Shown here piece after piece: positions 32,913-40,832 of a DNA stretch of 62,524 nucleotides. The position numbers and the translations under genes were made by a program. Each line of letters opens with the position of its first letter. Position 1 is the stretch's first letter. The stretch lies in contig DLNM01000035.1 in the NCBI GenBank assembly GCA_002479485.1, forward strand, positions 1 through 62,524, written 5' to 3'. This stretch comes from Firmicutes bacterium UBA7510. GTDB taxonomy: Bacteria > Bacillota > Clostridia > Tissierellales > Sedimentibacteraceae. The notes under the pieces are model-generated. The model ran no database searches. It was not told the origin of the DNA and saw only the letters and a list, made by a program, of their open reading frames with translations.

Positions 32913-34868
32913 ATGGGTAAATTATCAGATTTTTTTGATTTATTTAAACGTAACTCATTATTAGAAAATAATATTATTAATGACAATTCAATTTTAAATG
33001 AACATGAAAATGTAGAATATAATTTGAAAGAAAATGATTACAATTCAAATCAAATTGATAACAATGAAAATATTAGTACATCAAAAGAACTTAGAGTTAG
33101 CAACTATTCTTTAAATAATACATTTAGCAATGAAAGTGATTTTTTAAAACTATTCAAATATGATTCCATAGCAGACAGTTCAAAAACCTTTAACATAGAA
33201 ACTGCGCTAAATAATAACTGGGATAAGGTTGATAACTTTGCAAAAGATGTAAGTCAGAAAATGGAAAAAAAAGCTGACTTAGATGAAAATGGAAAGGTGC
33301 TAGCTTCACAGTTGCCTGAGATAAGTTCAAGTGCTGATGGTATAACTATAACTGATACAGCAGGAAATTTTACATCAACAAATGTCGAGGAAGCTTTAGA
33401 AGAATGTTTTCAATATGCCAATGATGGTAAAACAGCAATAAAAAGTGCTATTAGTAACAAGGGTGTTGCAGTTACACTTGAAGATACTTTCCTTACATTG
33501 GCTTCTAAAATAACTGCCCAAATGTGTAAATTTAGTGGAAATGCTGTTGCAAGTGATGTAATAAGTGGTAAAACTTTTATAAATAGTAGTGGAAATGTTA
33601 TAACTGGAACGATTCCTATGGCAACAAAAGATGGTATAGGTGTAATACAGGGGTATCCTAATTTAATTAACGCTTATGATGGTATGATTGATTTTTATAT
33701 AGACAAACAAGTATGTTTACCATATGGATATATTCGAGGTTATATACCAAATTTCAAAGCGGGAAATATTAAAAAAGGTGTTAATGTTGGTGGTGTAGTG
33801 GGTTCTTATGAAAGCAAAATTATACCTTATAAACAGAGATATGTAAACGGTAGAAATTTTGGAGGGACTAGTAACCATTTTGTAGCTTGTAATGGGAATA
33901 GTGCATTATTATTTAATACAACTCCTAATACAACAATAATAACCAAGACTACAACCACGTCTGTTGATAGCACTCAACATGGTAGTAGTGTTAGATTTGG
34001 AACATTCGGCGATTATTGGATAATGTTTAAATCTTATGGAATTTACTATAGCACTGACGGTAAAAACTGGGTTTTGTCTGTCGATACCTCTTGTGTTGGA
34101 TCTAGTTTAAAGCTATATCAGTATCAAGGAGTAACAGCTTGTATAGGCTATACTTATAATAGTGGTGATTATCCCTACCTTTATTACACTACCAATGGTA
34201 CTACTTGGACTAAGTCTAATCTTTCAAACAGAGTGTTTACTGAATATGGTTTTATTAAAAAAGTAGGTTCAGATTATTATGTATTTAGTAGTAATAGAAA
34301 TATAAGCTCTAGTTATAACTATTACTACAAATCAGTAGGTGGATTAAGCTCATTAGTACAAAAGACTAATTCTAATGACATTGTGATATTTGATATAGAA
34401 TACTATAACGGCAAATATTATGGGGTTGGACAGTATGATAGGCTTTATGAATCTAATGATGAAATAAATTGGACTTTAAAGTATGATTCAAATAAAACAA
34501 TAGTACAAGCAAAATTCTTAAAAGTTTTTAAAAATAGACTATATTTAATAAATTCTTATGGGGTTTCTTATTTTGACTCAAGCAATATTAATGCAAGCCC
34601 TACGGGCACTATTACACCAGTATTAACAGGAGATGTGTATGATGTTTGTGTAACTAATGGTACTATGAATATTTTATTATATAAATCTATTTCGGGTGCT
34701 TACACTGATATCTACTCTGTATTATATTCAGATGATGGAGAGATTTGGTACTCGGCAGGTGTTTTAACTTTTTATAGTAGTTCAACTAACTTTACACAGG
34801 TGTTTGAAACACCTTCTGGTTTATTAGCTATTGATGAGTTTAAGAAAATTATAGCCATTGCAGAATAG
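32913..34868 (+). CDS. Tail fibre 2 with duplicated anchor and Asp-box propeller tip
   Basis: A 651-residue second fibre. The anchor (about residues 76-135: FLKLFKYDSIADSSKTFNIE, then TALNNNWDKVDNFAKDVSQK) is a clear paralogue of fibre 1, here preceded by a novel Asn/Glu-rich segment of about 70 residues. A shaft follows (SDVISGKTFINSSGNVITGT; AGNIKKGVNVGGVVGSY). The C-terminal half has four Asp-box-like motifs, YSTDGKNW, YTTNGTTW, YESNDEINW and YSDDGEIW (about 380, 424, 512, 604), suggesting a sialidase-like beta-propeller that binds a glycan or surface protein. AAGGAGG SD. It is separated from module 1 by a terminator. Confidence 0.78.
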   Translation: MGKLSDFFDLFKRNSLLENNIINDNSILNEHENVEYNLKENDYNSNQIDNNENISTSKELRVSNYSLNNTFSNESDFLKLFKYDSIADSSKTFNIETALNNNWDKVDNFAKDVSQKMEKKADLDENGKVLASQLPEISSSADGITITDTAGNFTSTNVEEALEECFQYANDGKTAIKSAISNKGVAVTLEDTFLTLASKITAQMCKFSGNAVASDVISGKTFINSSGNVITGTIPMATKDGIGVIQGYPNLINAYDGMIDFYIDKQVCLPYGYIRGYIPNFKAGNIKKGVNVGGVVGSYESKIIPYKQRYVNGRNFGGTSNHFVACNGNSALLFNTTPNTTIITKTTTTSVDSTQHGSSVRFGTFGDYWIMFKSYGIYYSTDGKNWVLSVDTSCVGSSLKLYQYQGVTACIGYTYNSGDYPYLYYTTNGTTWTKSNLSNRVFTEYGFIKKVGSDYYVFSSNRNISSSYNYYYKSVGGLSSLVQKTNSNDIVIFDIEYYNGKYYGVGQYDRLYESNDEINWTLKYDSNKTIVQAKFLKVFKNRLYLINSYGVSYFDSSNINASPTGTITPVLTGDVYDVCVTNGTMNILLYKSISGAYTDIYSVLYSDDGEIWYSAGVLTFYSSSTNFTQVFETPSGLLAIDEFKKIIAIAE

Positions 34869-35240
34869 GAGTTAATAAAAGAAAAATATATAAATATTGG
34901 AAATTGAAATGACTCAATAGTTAGAGTACTATCTATTACAGATAGTGAGTTAGTCCAAATGGATTAAGTTACATTGAAATCATAACTATATTGAACAGCC
35001 AATAGTTATTAATCCAGATTTAGCTATAGCGTATTCATTATATAATAAAAAAGATTTTTATTGGGTTATAGTCAATTATTAAAATACAATAATGGAAACT
35101 AATTTAGAATTAATGAATACTAAAAATGATTTAGTACAGGCTGAGATACAGATAAACCAATTAATTTCACATTTAAATGAAGCTAATGTTACTATAGCTT
35201 ATTAGATGAAATACAAGATATTCTTGGAGATGCTGTATGA
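34869..35240 (+). pseudogene. Decayed tail fibre accessory gene
   Basis: Out-of-frame pieces of one protein can be read in order: DSIVRVLSITDSELVQM (about 34911-34964), EQPIVINPDLAIAYSLYNKK (from 34993), METNLELMNTKNDLVQAEIQ (35092-35202), then LLDEIQDILGDAV ending in TGA at 35238-35240. At least three frameshifts or stops break it. Order and content match fibre-associated accessory genes of clostridial tails. An AGGAGTT SD remains after the fibre 2 stop. Confidence 0.65.
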
Positions 35241-35389
35241 TTAGTACAAAGCTAGTAATTTGTATTGGCATTCACGTTAAATTAGATAGAGATGAGGATT
35301 TAGATACAATTCTTGCAGTATATGTAAAATTAACAGATGAAGAAAAGCAAACAGTAAGAGATTATTTTACTAACATCTCAGTTTTATAA
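35237..35389 (+). CDS. Small protein in the XkdX position
   Basis: A 50-residue frame whose ATG overlaps the stop of the decayed accessory gene (ATGA). MISTKLVICIGIHVKLDRDE... ends LTDEEKQTVRDYFTNISVL. Position equals XkdX of module 1 but similarity to XkdX is not evident. It may still be translated, or be relic sequence. Confidence 0.45.
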   Translation: MISTKLVICIGIHVKLDRDEDLDTILAVYVKLTDEEKQTVRDYFTNISVL

Positions 35390-35421
35390 ACAAAAAATGT
35401 ACAAACAATAAATTAAAAACA

Positions 35422-35473
35422 TGACCACAAAGACCATAGAGATTCTATTTCAACCTATGCCCCTTTGTGGTCA
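35422..35473 (+). promoter_or_regulatory. 11-bp inverted repeat before the lysis genes
   Basis: TGACCACAAAG (35422-35432) pairs perfectly with CTTTGTGGTCA (35463-35473) around a 30-nt loop. No U-tract follows. The lysis module starts 20 bp after it, so it may affect read-through or translation there. Confidence 0.45.
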
Positions 35474-35493
35474 AACCTATTTACGAGGTGAAA

Positions 35494-35760
35494 ATGACTA
35501 TAGAAATTAGTATTTTAATAGCCGTGATTGGCTGTTTTGTCGGCATTGGTGGGTGGTTTAAAGGTAGAGATAGTAAGATTGCCGCTGATGCTGAATGGAA
35601 GGGGACTGTCAATGCAAAGCTTGATGTGATTGTTGGCATAAAGGAAAATGTTGAGGAAATAGAAAGTAGAATTGCTGAGTGCGACAGGAGAATTATAGCC
35701 GTTGAACAGTCCAATATATCCCTTCATAAAAGACTGGAAAGCTTGGAGGTAAACAAATGA
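35494..35760 (+). CDS. XhlA-like membrane-anchored coiled-coil lysis protein
   Basis: An 88-residue protein with one N-terminal membrane segment (ISILIAVIGCFVGIGGWF) and a C-terminal coiled coil (KENVEEIESRIAECDRRIIA). In PBSX, XhlA works with XhlB holin and a lysin. ATG 35494 has ACGAGGTGA. Overlaps the holin start (ATGA). The XhlA assignment rests on position and form, not on a recognised motif. Confidence 0.6.
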   Translation: MTIEISILIAVIGCFVGIGGWFKGRDSKIAADAEWKGTVNAKLDVIVGIKENVEEIESRIAECDRRIIAVEQSNISLHKRLESLEVNK

Positions 35761-35942
35761 AAGATAAACTTATAAAGCTTATAGATGTTAAAAGCATAGT
35801 TACATTGCTACTGGTTATCACATTAATCGTCGTTGTAATAAGAGACATAAAAATGAATAGTGATTTGTTTTTATTGTTTAGCAATGTTGTAACTATGGTT
35901 ATTACATATTTTTTCACAAGGCAGAAAAAAGAGAGTGAATAA
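35757..35942 (+). CDS. Phage holin
   Basis: A 61-residue membrane protein with two hydrophobic segments (SIVTLLLVITLIVVVIRD and LFLLFSNVVTMVITYFF) and a short basic tail (TRQKKESE). It lies between the coiled-coil protein and the lysin gene and starts inside the preceding stop. It permeabilises the membrane to release tailocin particles. Confidence 0.75.
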   Translation: MKDKLIKLIDVKSIVTLLLVITLIVVVIRDIKMNSDLFLLFSNVVTMVITYFFTRQKKESE

Positions 35943-36497
35943 ATGATTTATAATGGTAAATATAAAGTATCGTCACCATATGGTGAGCGTAATTTGAATG
36001 GAATTGTAGCCTTTCACAAGGGCGTGGATTTTGTTGGACTGGATAGTAAGGAAATTGTATCGCCGGTTAATGGTATTGTTAAATCGTCTGCCATAATTAC
36101 AGATAAGAGTAATTTAACTTGGGAGTGGGGAAACTATATAAGAATTGACACGGAGGATGAGCATAAACTGTTTTTTTGCCACTTAAGCCAAAGGTTTGTA
36201 AATGTTGGACAAATGGTAAAAAAAGGTGATATAATAGGTGTTGAGGGCAATACTGGATACTCTTTTGGAAGTCATTGTCACTTTGAAGTGAGAACAAAGG
36301 ATAATGTTTCAATTGATCCGATTAGTTACTTGGAAAAATTAAAGGAAGAAAATGATATATTAACAGTAGAGCAGGCTATGAAAATAGTTCAGGAAAATGC
36401 AATGCTTAATGATAATACAATGAAATATTTGTCTTTTTATAAGTATTATGATAATCTTATTCTTAAGCTTGCATATGCTATAAATAAAATTAAATAA
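35943..36497 (+). CDS. M23-family endolysin
   Basis: A 184-residue zinc endopeptidase (LytM/M23). Metal-site motifs are HKGVDF (His-x3-Asp, about 22-26) and HCHFEVR (His-x-His, about 109-115). The C-terminal 60 residues are helical and may bind the wall or the holin. It has no signal peptide, so it depends on the holin. It starts one base after the holin stop. It cleaves peptide cross-links of the producer's own wall. Confidence 0.85.
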   Translation: MIYNGKYKVSSPYGERNLNGIVAFHKGVDFVGLDSKEIVSPVNGIVKSSAIITDKSNLTWEWGNYIRIDTEDEHKLFFCHLSQRFVNVGQMVKKGDIIGVEGNTGYSFGSHCHFEVRTKDNVSIDPISYLEKLKEENDILTVEQAMKIVQENAMLNDNTMKYLSFYKYYDNLILKLAYAINKIK

Positions 36498-36520
36498 ATC
36501 ATTTAATTATGAGGTAAATT

Positions 36521-37141
36521 ATGTGTGGTAGGTATCTATATAGCTTAGATAATCAAGAATTACGGGAAATTGCTGAGGAAGCTCAAAGAAATTTATATGG
36601 TGAGTATAAGACTGGTGAGATATATCCAACTAATGTTGCGCCTATAATTATAAGCAGTGGAAATGTTATTAGACCGGTACTGGCTAAGTGGGGACTTAAA
36701 AAGTGGGATAATAAGGGTAATATAATTAATGCTAGGTCTGAGGGAATTAGGCAAAAACCTATGTTCAAAAAACTTGTAGAATCTAAGAGATGTATAGTTC
36801 CAGCAAGTGCCTTTTTTGAGTGGAAAGAGATAAGCGACAAGGAAAAAGAAAAATATATCTTTTATAATAATGATGGTGTTTTATATATGGCTGGATTATA
36901 TGAGGTGTATGAGAGCGTACCTAATGAACAGCTGAGTTTGTTTTATTCTAACGATAAGGTAGATAATTTGCGCTACACTATTATAACTAAGGCTGCTAGT
37001 GGCTCTATGGTTGGAATTCACCAACGAATGCCAGTTATATTTAATAAAGAGGAAATGGAAAATTGGCTGCTTGGCAATAGTAAAGTCGATGAACTTTTAG
37101 CTAATAATGATGTTGTTTTAAACAAGGATAAAAATTGCTAA
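36521..37141 (+). CDS. yedK: SOS-response-associated peptidase (YedK/HMCES type)
   Basis: A 206-residue SRAP-domain protein starting MCGRY with the catalytic Cys2; NARSEG (about 66-71), CIVPASAFFEWKE and the active-site His in GIHQRMP (about 165) complete the family. It forms a DNA-protein cross-link at abasic sites in single-stranded DNA. It follows the tailocin lysin by 23 bp on the same strand and may be co-transcribed. The next operon downstream is also SOS-linked. Confidence 0.88.
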   Translation: MCGRYLYSLDNQELREIAEEAQRNLYGEYKTGEIYPTNVAPIIISSGNVIRPVLAKWGLKKWDNKGNIINARSEGIRQKPMFKKLVESKRCIVPASAFFEWKEISDKEKEKYIFYNNDGVLYMAGLYEVYESVPNEQLSLFYSNDKVDNLRYTIITKAASGSMVGIHQRMPVIFNKEEMENWLLGNSKVDELLANNDVVLNKDKNC

Positions 37142-37177
37142 AAATGGTATCTATATTTTAAATAGATACCATTTTTG
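37136..37177. terminator. Terminator between yedK and the polymerase operon
   Basis: AAAATGGTATCTAT pairs with ATAGATACCATTTTT around a 7-nt loop (37141-37176). It serves two convergent units. Confidence 0.85.
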
Positions 37178-37393
37178 TGTGTCAATTTCATATTTTATCT
37201 CATATAAATCTTTTTCATTTTGCATACATGTAAAAACTACTCTGTGATTTCCTGCTAGCATTTCAACGTGGGTTTTTACTATTTTATCAATTTGAATGGT
37301 TCTATCATCTTCTCTTTTAAATCTCAATGGAATTATTGTTCCATCGGTTTTAAAGGAAGCTAATACTTTTATGTTTTCATTTACAATTTTCAT
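37151..37393 (-). CDS. Small partner of Y-family polymerase
   Basis: An 80-residue protein (IKVLASFKTDGTIIPLRFKR; YEIDTQKWYLFKI at the end), encoded 13 nt after the polymerase gene. Short genes of this type often follow dinB-like genes in Firmicutes, comparable in position to YolD/UvrX pairs, but I do not identify a YolD domain. Role: probably accessory to translesion synthesis. The last codons lie in the shared terminator. Confidence 0.6.
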   Translation of the reverse strand: MKIVNENIKVLASFKTDGTIIPLRFKREDDRTIQIDKIVKTHVEMLAGNHRVVFTCMQNEKDLYEIKYEIDTQKWYLFKI

Positions 37394-37406
37394 ATGGGTT
37401 AACTCC

Positions 37407-38648
37407 TTACAAAATACTGCTCATACCAATATATTCATCTGATGGATAACCACCAAGTAGTGGCTGAAAATCGCTGTTTGCAAACATACCTCTAATTATG
37501 GCGTTATCTCCGTACCTGTATCTTATTTTATCAATTGTTTTGTCTAAAACTTCGCTTTTCTTGCTTAGATTTGATTGAAAAAGGCTAATTTGCTTAACTG
37601 TTCTGAATTCTAAATCAGATACTGATACACCTAATTGCCTTATAGGTTTTTTATCCCAGATTGCATCGAATAGATTACACATATTTATATATATATCATT
37701 GGTACAATCGGTAAAAAATGAAAGCTTCTTTTGTCTTGATATATAGAAAAAGTCGCTAAATTTAATACCTACGCTTATAACTCTGCAAAATGCACCAGCT
37801 TCTCGTAGTCTCCATGCTGTAACTTCTACTAAGCTAAGAAGTATGATATGGGCAGTTTCTGTGTCTGTTACATCAAATCTTAGAGTGCTGCTGTTGCCAA
37901 CACTTTTAACCTGTTCAAATCCTTTAAATTCAGAATCATCCCTTCCCCAAGCATAATCGTAAATTAATCTCCCATGAGATTTAAATAATGCTGAAATTGC
38001 ATTATAATTATAATTTGCTAAATTTCCAATAGTGTGTATTCCAATTTTATTTAACTTTTGTTTAGTTTTTCTTCCTACCATAAATAAGTCCTCAACTGGC
38101 AATGGCCACAATTTTTCCTTGATTTCCTCTGGAAAACAGGTGTGACATTTGTTAGGCTTTTCAAAATCTCCTGCCATCTTTGCAAGAAGCTTATTCTCAG
38201 AAACACCTATGTTTACTGTGTAGCCAAATATTTCGTTTATTCTATCTTTTATAAGATAGGCAATGCTTACAGCTTTTTCTCTATCTATATCAGTAAATCT
38301 TACAAAACATTCGTCTATGCTAAATGCTTCGACATCAGGCGTAAATGTTTTTAAAAATTCTCTAAGCTTTTTGCTTGCCTTTGTGTATACGTTATAATCT
38401 GGAAGTACAATTAGTAAATTAGGACATTTTTGTCTTGCCTCAAATAGTGATTCTCCAGTTTGAATATTAAATTTCTTTGCAGGAAGTGATTTAGCAAGCA
38501 CAATTCCATGTCTGCTCTTTTCATTTCCACCAATGACCGAAGGAATTTCTCTAATATCCCTTTCTATGCCAATTTGTTTTTCATATGTGGCATGCCAAGA
38601 CAGGAATGCCGAGTTAACGTCAATATGCATGATAATATTTTTAGACAT
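37407..38648 (-). CDS. Y-family DNA polymerase (DinB/UvrX-like)
   Basis: A 413-residue translesion polymerase. Palm motifs: HIDVNSAFLSW (about 7-17, first catalytic Asp) and AFSIDECFVRF (about 106-116, Asp-Glu). HhH-containing thumb around MVGRKTKQKLNKIGI and a little-finger domain follow. The C-terminus lacks a clear beta-clamp peptide. A LexA-type box overlaps its promoter (38694-38707), so it is predicted to be DNA-damage inducible. It copies past lesions, with mutagenesis as by-product. Confidence 0.87.
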   Translation of the reverse strand: MSKNIIMHIDVNSAFLSWHATYEKQIGIERDIREIPSVIGGNEKSRHGIVLAKSLPAKKFNIQTGESLFEARQKCPNLLIVLPDYNVYTKASKKLREFLKTFTPDVEAFSIDECFVRFTDIDREKAVSIAYLIKDRINEIFGYTVNIGVSENKLLAKMAGDFEKPNKCHTCFPEEIKEKLWPLPVEDLFMVGRKTKQKLNKIGIHTIGNLANYNYNAISALFKSHGRLIYDYAWGRDDSEFKGFEQVKSVGNSSTLRFDVTDTETAHIILLSLVEVTAWRLREAGAFCRVISVGIKFSDFFYISRQKKLSFFTDCTNDIYINMCNLFDAIWDKKPIRQLGVSVSDLEFRTVKQISLFQSNLSKKSEVLDKTIDKIRYRYGDNAIIRGMFANSDFQPLLGGYPSDEYIGMSSIL

Positions 38649-38686
38649 CTTATTTGTTCACCAGAATTCATTTTGTATTTTTAAGA

Positions 38687-38707
38687 ATTATATCAAACAA
38701 ATGTTCG
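38687..38707 (-). promoter_or_regulatory. LexA/SOS box and -10 of the polymerase operon
   Basis: On the minus strand CGAACATTTGTTTG (38707-38694) fits the Gram-positive SOS box CGAAC-N4-GTTYG, and the TATAAT at 38692-38687 follows after one base. LexA binding would cover the promoter. Confidence 0.75.
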
Positions 38708-38777
38708 AGAGTAAACATGTAATTTTAGACAAAAAATATAAAAATAGTACACAAATTTATAAATTAGCAATAAAAAA

Positions 38778-38818
38778 TTAACCAAAAAAACACATATTAT
38801 ACGTGGTTTTATGGTTAA
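38778..38818 (-). terminator. Terminator of the lipoprotein gene
   Basis: On the minus strand TTAACCATAAAACCAC folds on GTGTTTTTTTGGTTAA and is followed by a T-run. Confidence 0.6.
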
Positions 38819-38869
38819 ATCTTTACGAATATTAATTTACATCTATGTAATCAGTGAATTAGTGTTCTA

Positions 38870-40552
38870 TTACTCTGTTAATTCATCAATTGAAACTATT
38901 TCGGCTGTATTTACTGCATCATTTTGAGCAAAATGTATAGTGTAATTTTTGATTGTTAGTTTGCAATTTTTTTCAAAAGACTCAGTGCCTAATAATTCTT
39001 GAACATTTTCATTTACTATTACGAAACCTACACCTCTTGTATCTTCAATGTGGCAAGGTAAATTTTTAGCTCCTTCTTCATCGCAGTAAAGACTAGCTCT
39101 ATACCCTAAATCTGAATTGCTAACTAACAGCTTGCCTGTAACAGTTGTTTTCCCACTAAATCTTATTCGCATTTTAACTAATTCGTCTTCTTGGTCTTCG
39201 TGACATGAATATAAAACACTTATATCCTCAGCCTTCATACCTAAAAATTCCTGACCTTCATAAATAGTTTTAGTTCCGTCACCATCCTTGAAAACTGCAT
39301 AATTTAAGTCTTTAATAACCACATCTGAATCGTCAGAATAGATAGTTTCTAAAAATCTATAGGTTATATTATGCTTATCATCCTGAGTATTTGTTCGCAT
39401 ATTATATCCATCAGTTGTTAGGGTAAACATTTCATCTTCATCAAATCTTTCATCACTAGCCTTTTTATAATCATAATGATATCCATTAGCAGATAGTATA
39501 TTTATTTTAGAAAAATTTTTTCTTCCGATAACATAATAGATTTCTTCGCTTGAGATATTTTCATCATTTGGCGACTCGGTGACTAAAATGTATTTATCGG
39601 TAATTTCTCTTATATAAACTAAGCTTTTATTAGAAAATCCAAACATATCCTTATAGCCTTTATCAAGGGAAACTATTTCAGAAATTATTTCAGAAGGTGT
39701 GAATTCCATTCCTACGTTACCGCCTATGATATAATAGTTAGAAATTTTAAATTTGCCCTTACCAATAGCTGAGTGGTTTGCAAGCTCTTTGTATAAATTA
39801 TTAGTTTCAGCAAAATATATTGAAAGTTTATCGCCTTTTACAGGCTCATTATTGTAGATAGGAAAATTCTTTAATGAGTTTTTATCAGCATATATTATGC
39901 CTATGTTAAGATTATTATGATAATGGCTGTTATATAGATTATAAATCCCTTCAACTTCTAGCTCACCACTAAAACGTATTATGACGCCTTCTTTTTCATT
40001 GGTGAAATGAACATAATTAACTATAAGACCACCAACTTTATCCTTAACTCGCACATTCTCATCTAAGTTGTTTGTTCCATAGATTTTTCCTTCATATTCA
40101 ACAGTGCCAATTTCATCAATAAGCTTAATTGAACTTATTTTCATGTAATAATCGCTTCCCTGAATATCTGGCTCAATTTCAACCTTATAAATACCTAACT
40201 CAGTAGGTAAATCCTTAACAATATCCTCACTGTCATATATTAAGTACATACTTTCATTAAATATAAAAGAAAAATTATTTTTGATATATTCCTTTGTTTC
40301 CTTATCTGGAACAAAAACAAGAGAACCAGAGTTACTATAATAACCATCAGTTATAAGCTCACCAGTGTATCTAGGTTTATCTTCATCATCAGTGGTATCT
40401 TCTTTGTTGGCATCATCTTTATTTATATTATCTTGTTCTTTTATGTCCTGTGCTTCATTAGTTATTTTTTCATCAATATTAGTCTGTATTTGTTTCGAAC
40501 ATGATGATAATAATAATATTACTATAAAAAAAATAAAAAATTTTTTAGACAT
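38870..40552 (-). CDS. Large lipoprotein with repeated beta modules
   Basis: A 560-residue exported lipoprotein: signal peptide with lipobox LSSC (Cys about 18), an acidic Asp/Glu/Asn linker (about 20-60), then at least three related modules. Each has a GEL/GK-TV-G segment, a 'YADKNSLKNFP' or 'CDEEGAKNLPC' like strand, and a KI-YTIH-type end (KISNYYIIGGNVGMEF; LTIKNYTIHFAQNDAV). I do not recognise the family. Surface role likely; single gene with its own terminator; no neighbours that suggest a pathway. Confidence 0.65.
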   Translation of the reverse strand: MSKKFFIFFIVILLLSSCSKQIQTNIDEKITNEAQDIKEQDNINKDDANKEDTTDDEDKPRYTGELITDGYYSNSGSLVFVPDKETKEYIKNNFSFIFNESMYLIYDSEDIVKDLPTELGIYKVEIEPDIQGSDYYMKISSIKLIDEIGTVEYEGKIYGTNNLDENVRVKDKVGGLIVNYVHFTNEKEGVIIRFSGELEVEGIYNLYNSHYHNNLNIGIIYADKNSLKNFPIYNNEPVKGDKLSIYFAETNNLYKELANHSAIGKGKFKISNYYIIGGNVGMEFTPSEIISEIVSLDKGYKDMFGFSNKSLVYIREITDKYILVTESPNDENISSEEIYYVIGRKNFSKINILSANGYHYDYKKASDERFDEDEMFTLTTDGYNMRTNTQDDKHNITYRFLETIYSDDSDVVIKDLNYAVFKDGDGTKTIYEGQEFLGMKAEDISVLYSCHEDQEDELVKMRIRFSGKTTVTGKLLVSNSDLGYRASLYCDEEGAKNLPCHIEDTRGVGFVIVNENVQELLGTESFEKNCKLTIKNYTIHFAQNDAVNTAEIVSIDELTE

Positions 40553-40696
40553 GGTTAGTCTCCTATAAACCTTTATTATAGTTACATTTTACCACAATTC
40601 TAAAAAAAGAAAAATGTTTTATTATTAAAAATGATGTATAAAATACATAAAAGTTTACAAATACTAAACTGTGAGTTTATTATTATAAAATTTTTA

Positions 40697-40745
40697 TTGA
40701 CAAATATGCAGGAATTTATTAAAATTTAAAACTGAAATCAGTTTT
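40697..40745 (+). promoter_or_regulatory. speDE promoter with +1 palindrome
   Basis: TTGACA (40697-40702), a 17-nt spacer and TAAAAT (40720-40725). The 18-bp palindrome AAAACTGAAATCAGTTTT (40728-40745) covers the predicted start site, either an operator or a 5'-end hairpin. The remaining 280-bp gap shows only A/T-rich sequence. Confidence 0.6.
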
Positions 40746-40832
40746 AATTAATATACAATATTTTCAAATATTTTAAATATTGTTTATAAATTCATGATTA
40801 TTTTTTGTAAAACGAGAGGTACTTTATAAGGA

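Noticed and set aside
31094..35240. Diversity-generating retroelement acting on the fibres
   Set aside because: No reverse transcriptase gene and no template/variable repeat pair with A-specific differences was seen; the two fibre anchors are ordinary paralogues.
34869..35493. Intact genes in the 600-bp space after fibre 2
   Set aside because: Protein-like pieces change frame at least three times, so this is a pseudogene plus one small open frame and an inverted repeat.
35481..35917. Minus-strand open frames opposite the lysis genes
   Set aside because: No SD; composition mirrors the coiled-coil and holin genes.
20604..36497. Complete inducible prophage
   Set aside because: No capsid, portal, terminase, integrase or replication gene was found in the interval, and the lysin is followed directly by host-type genes.
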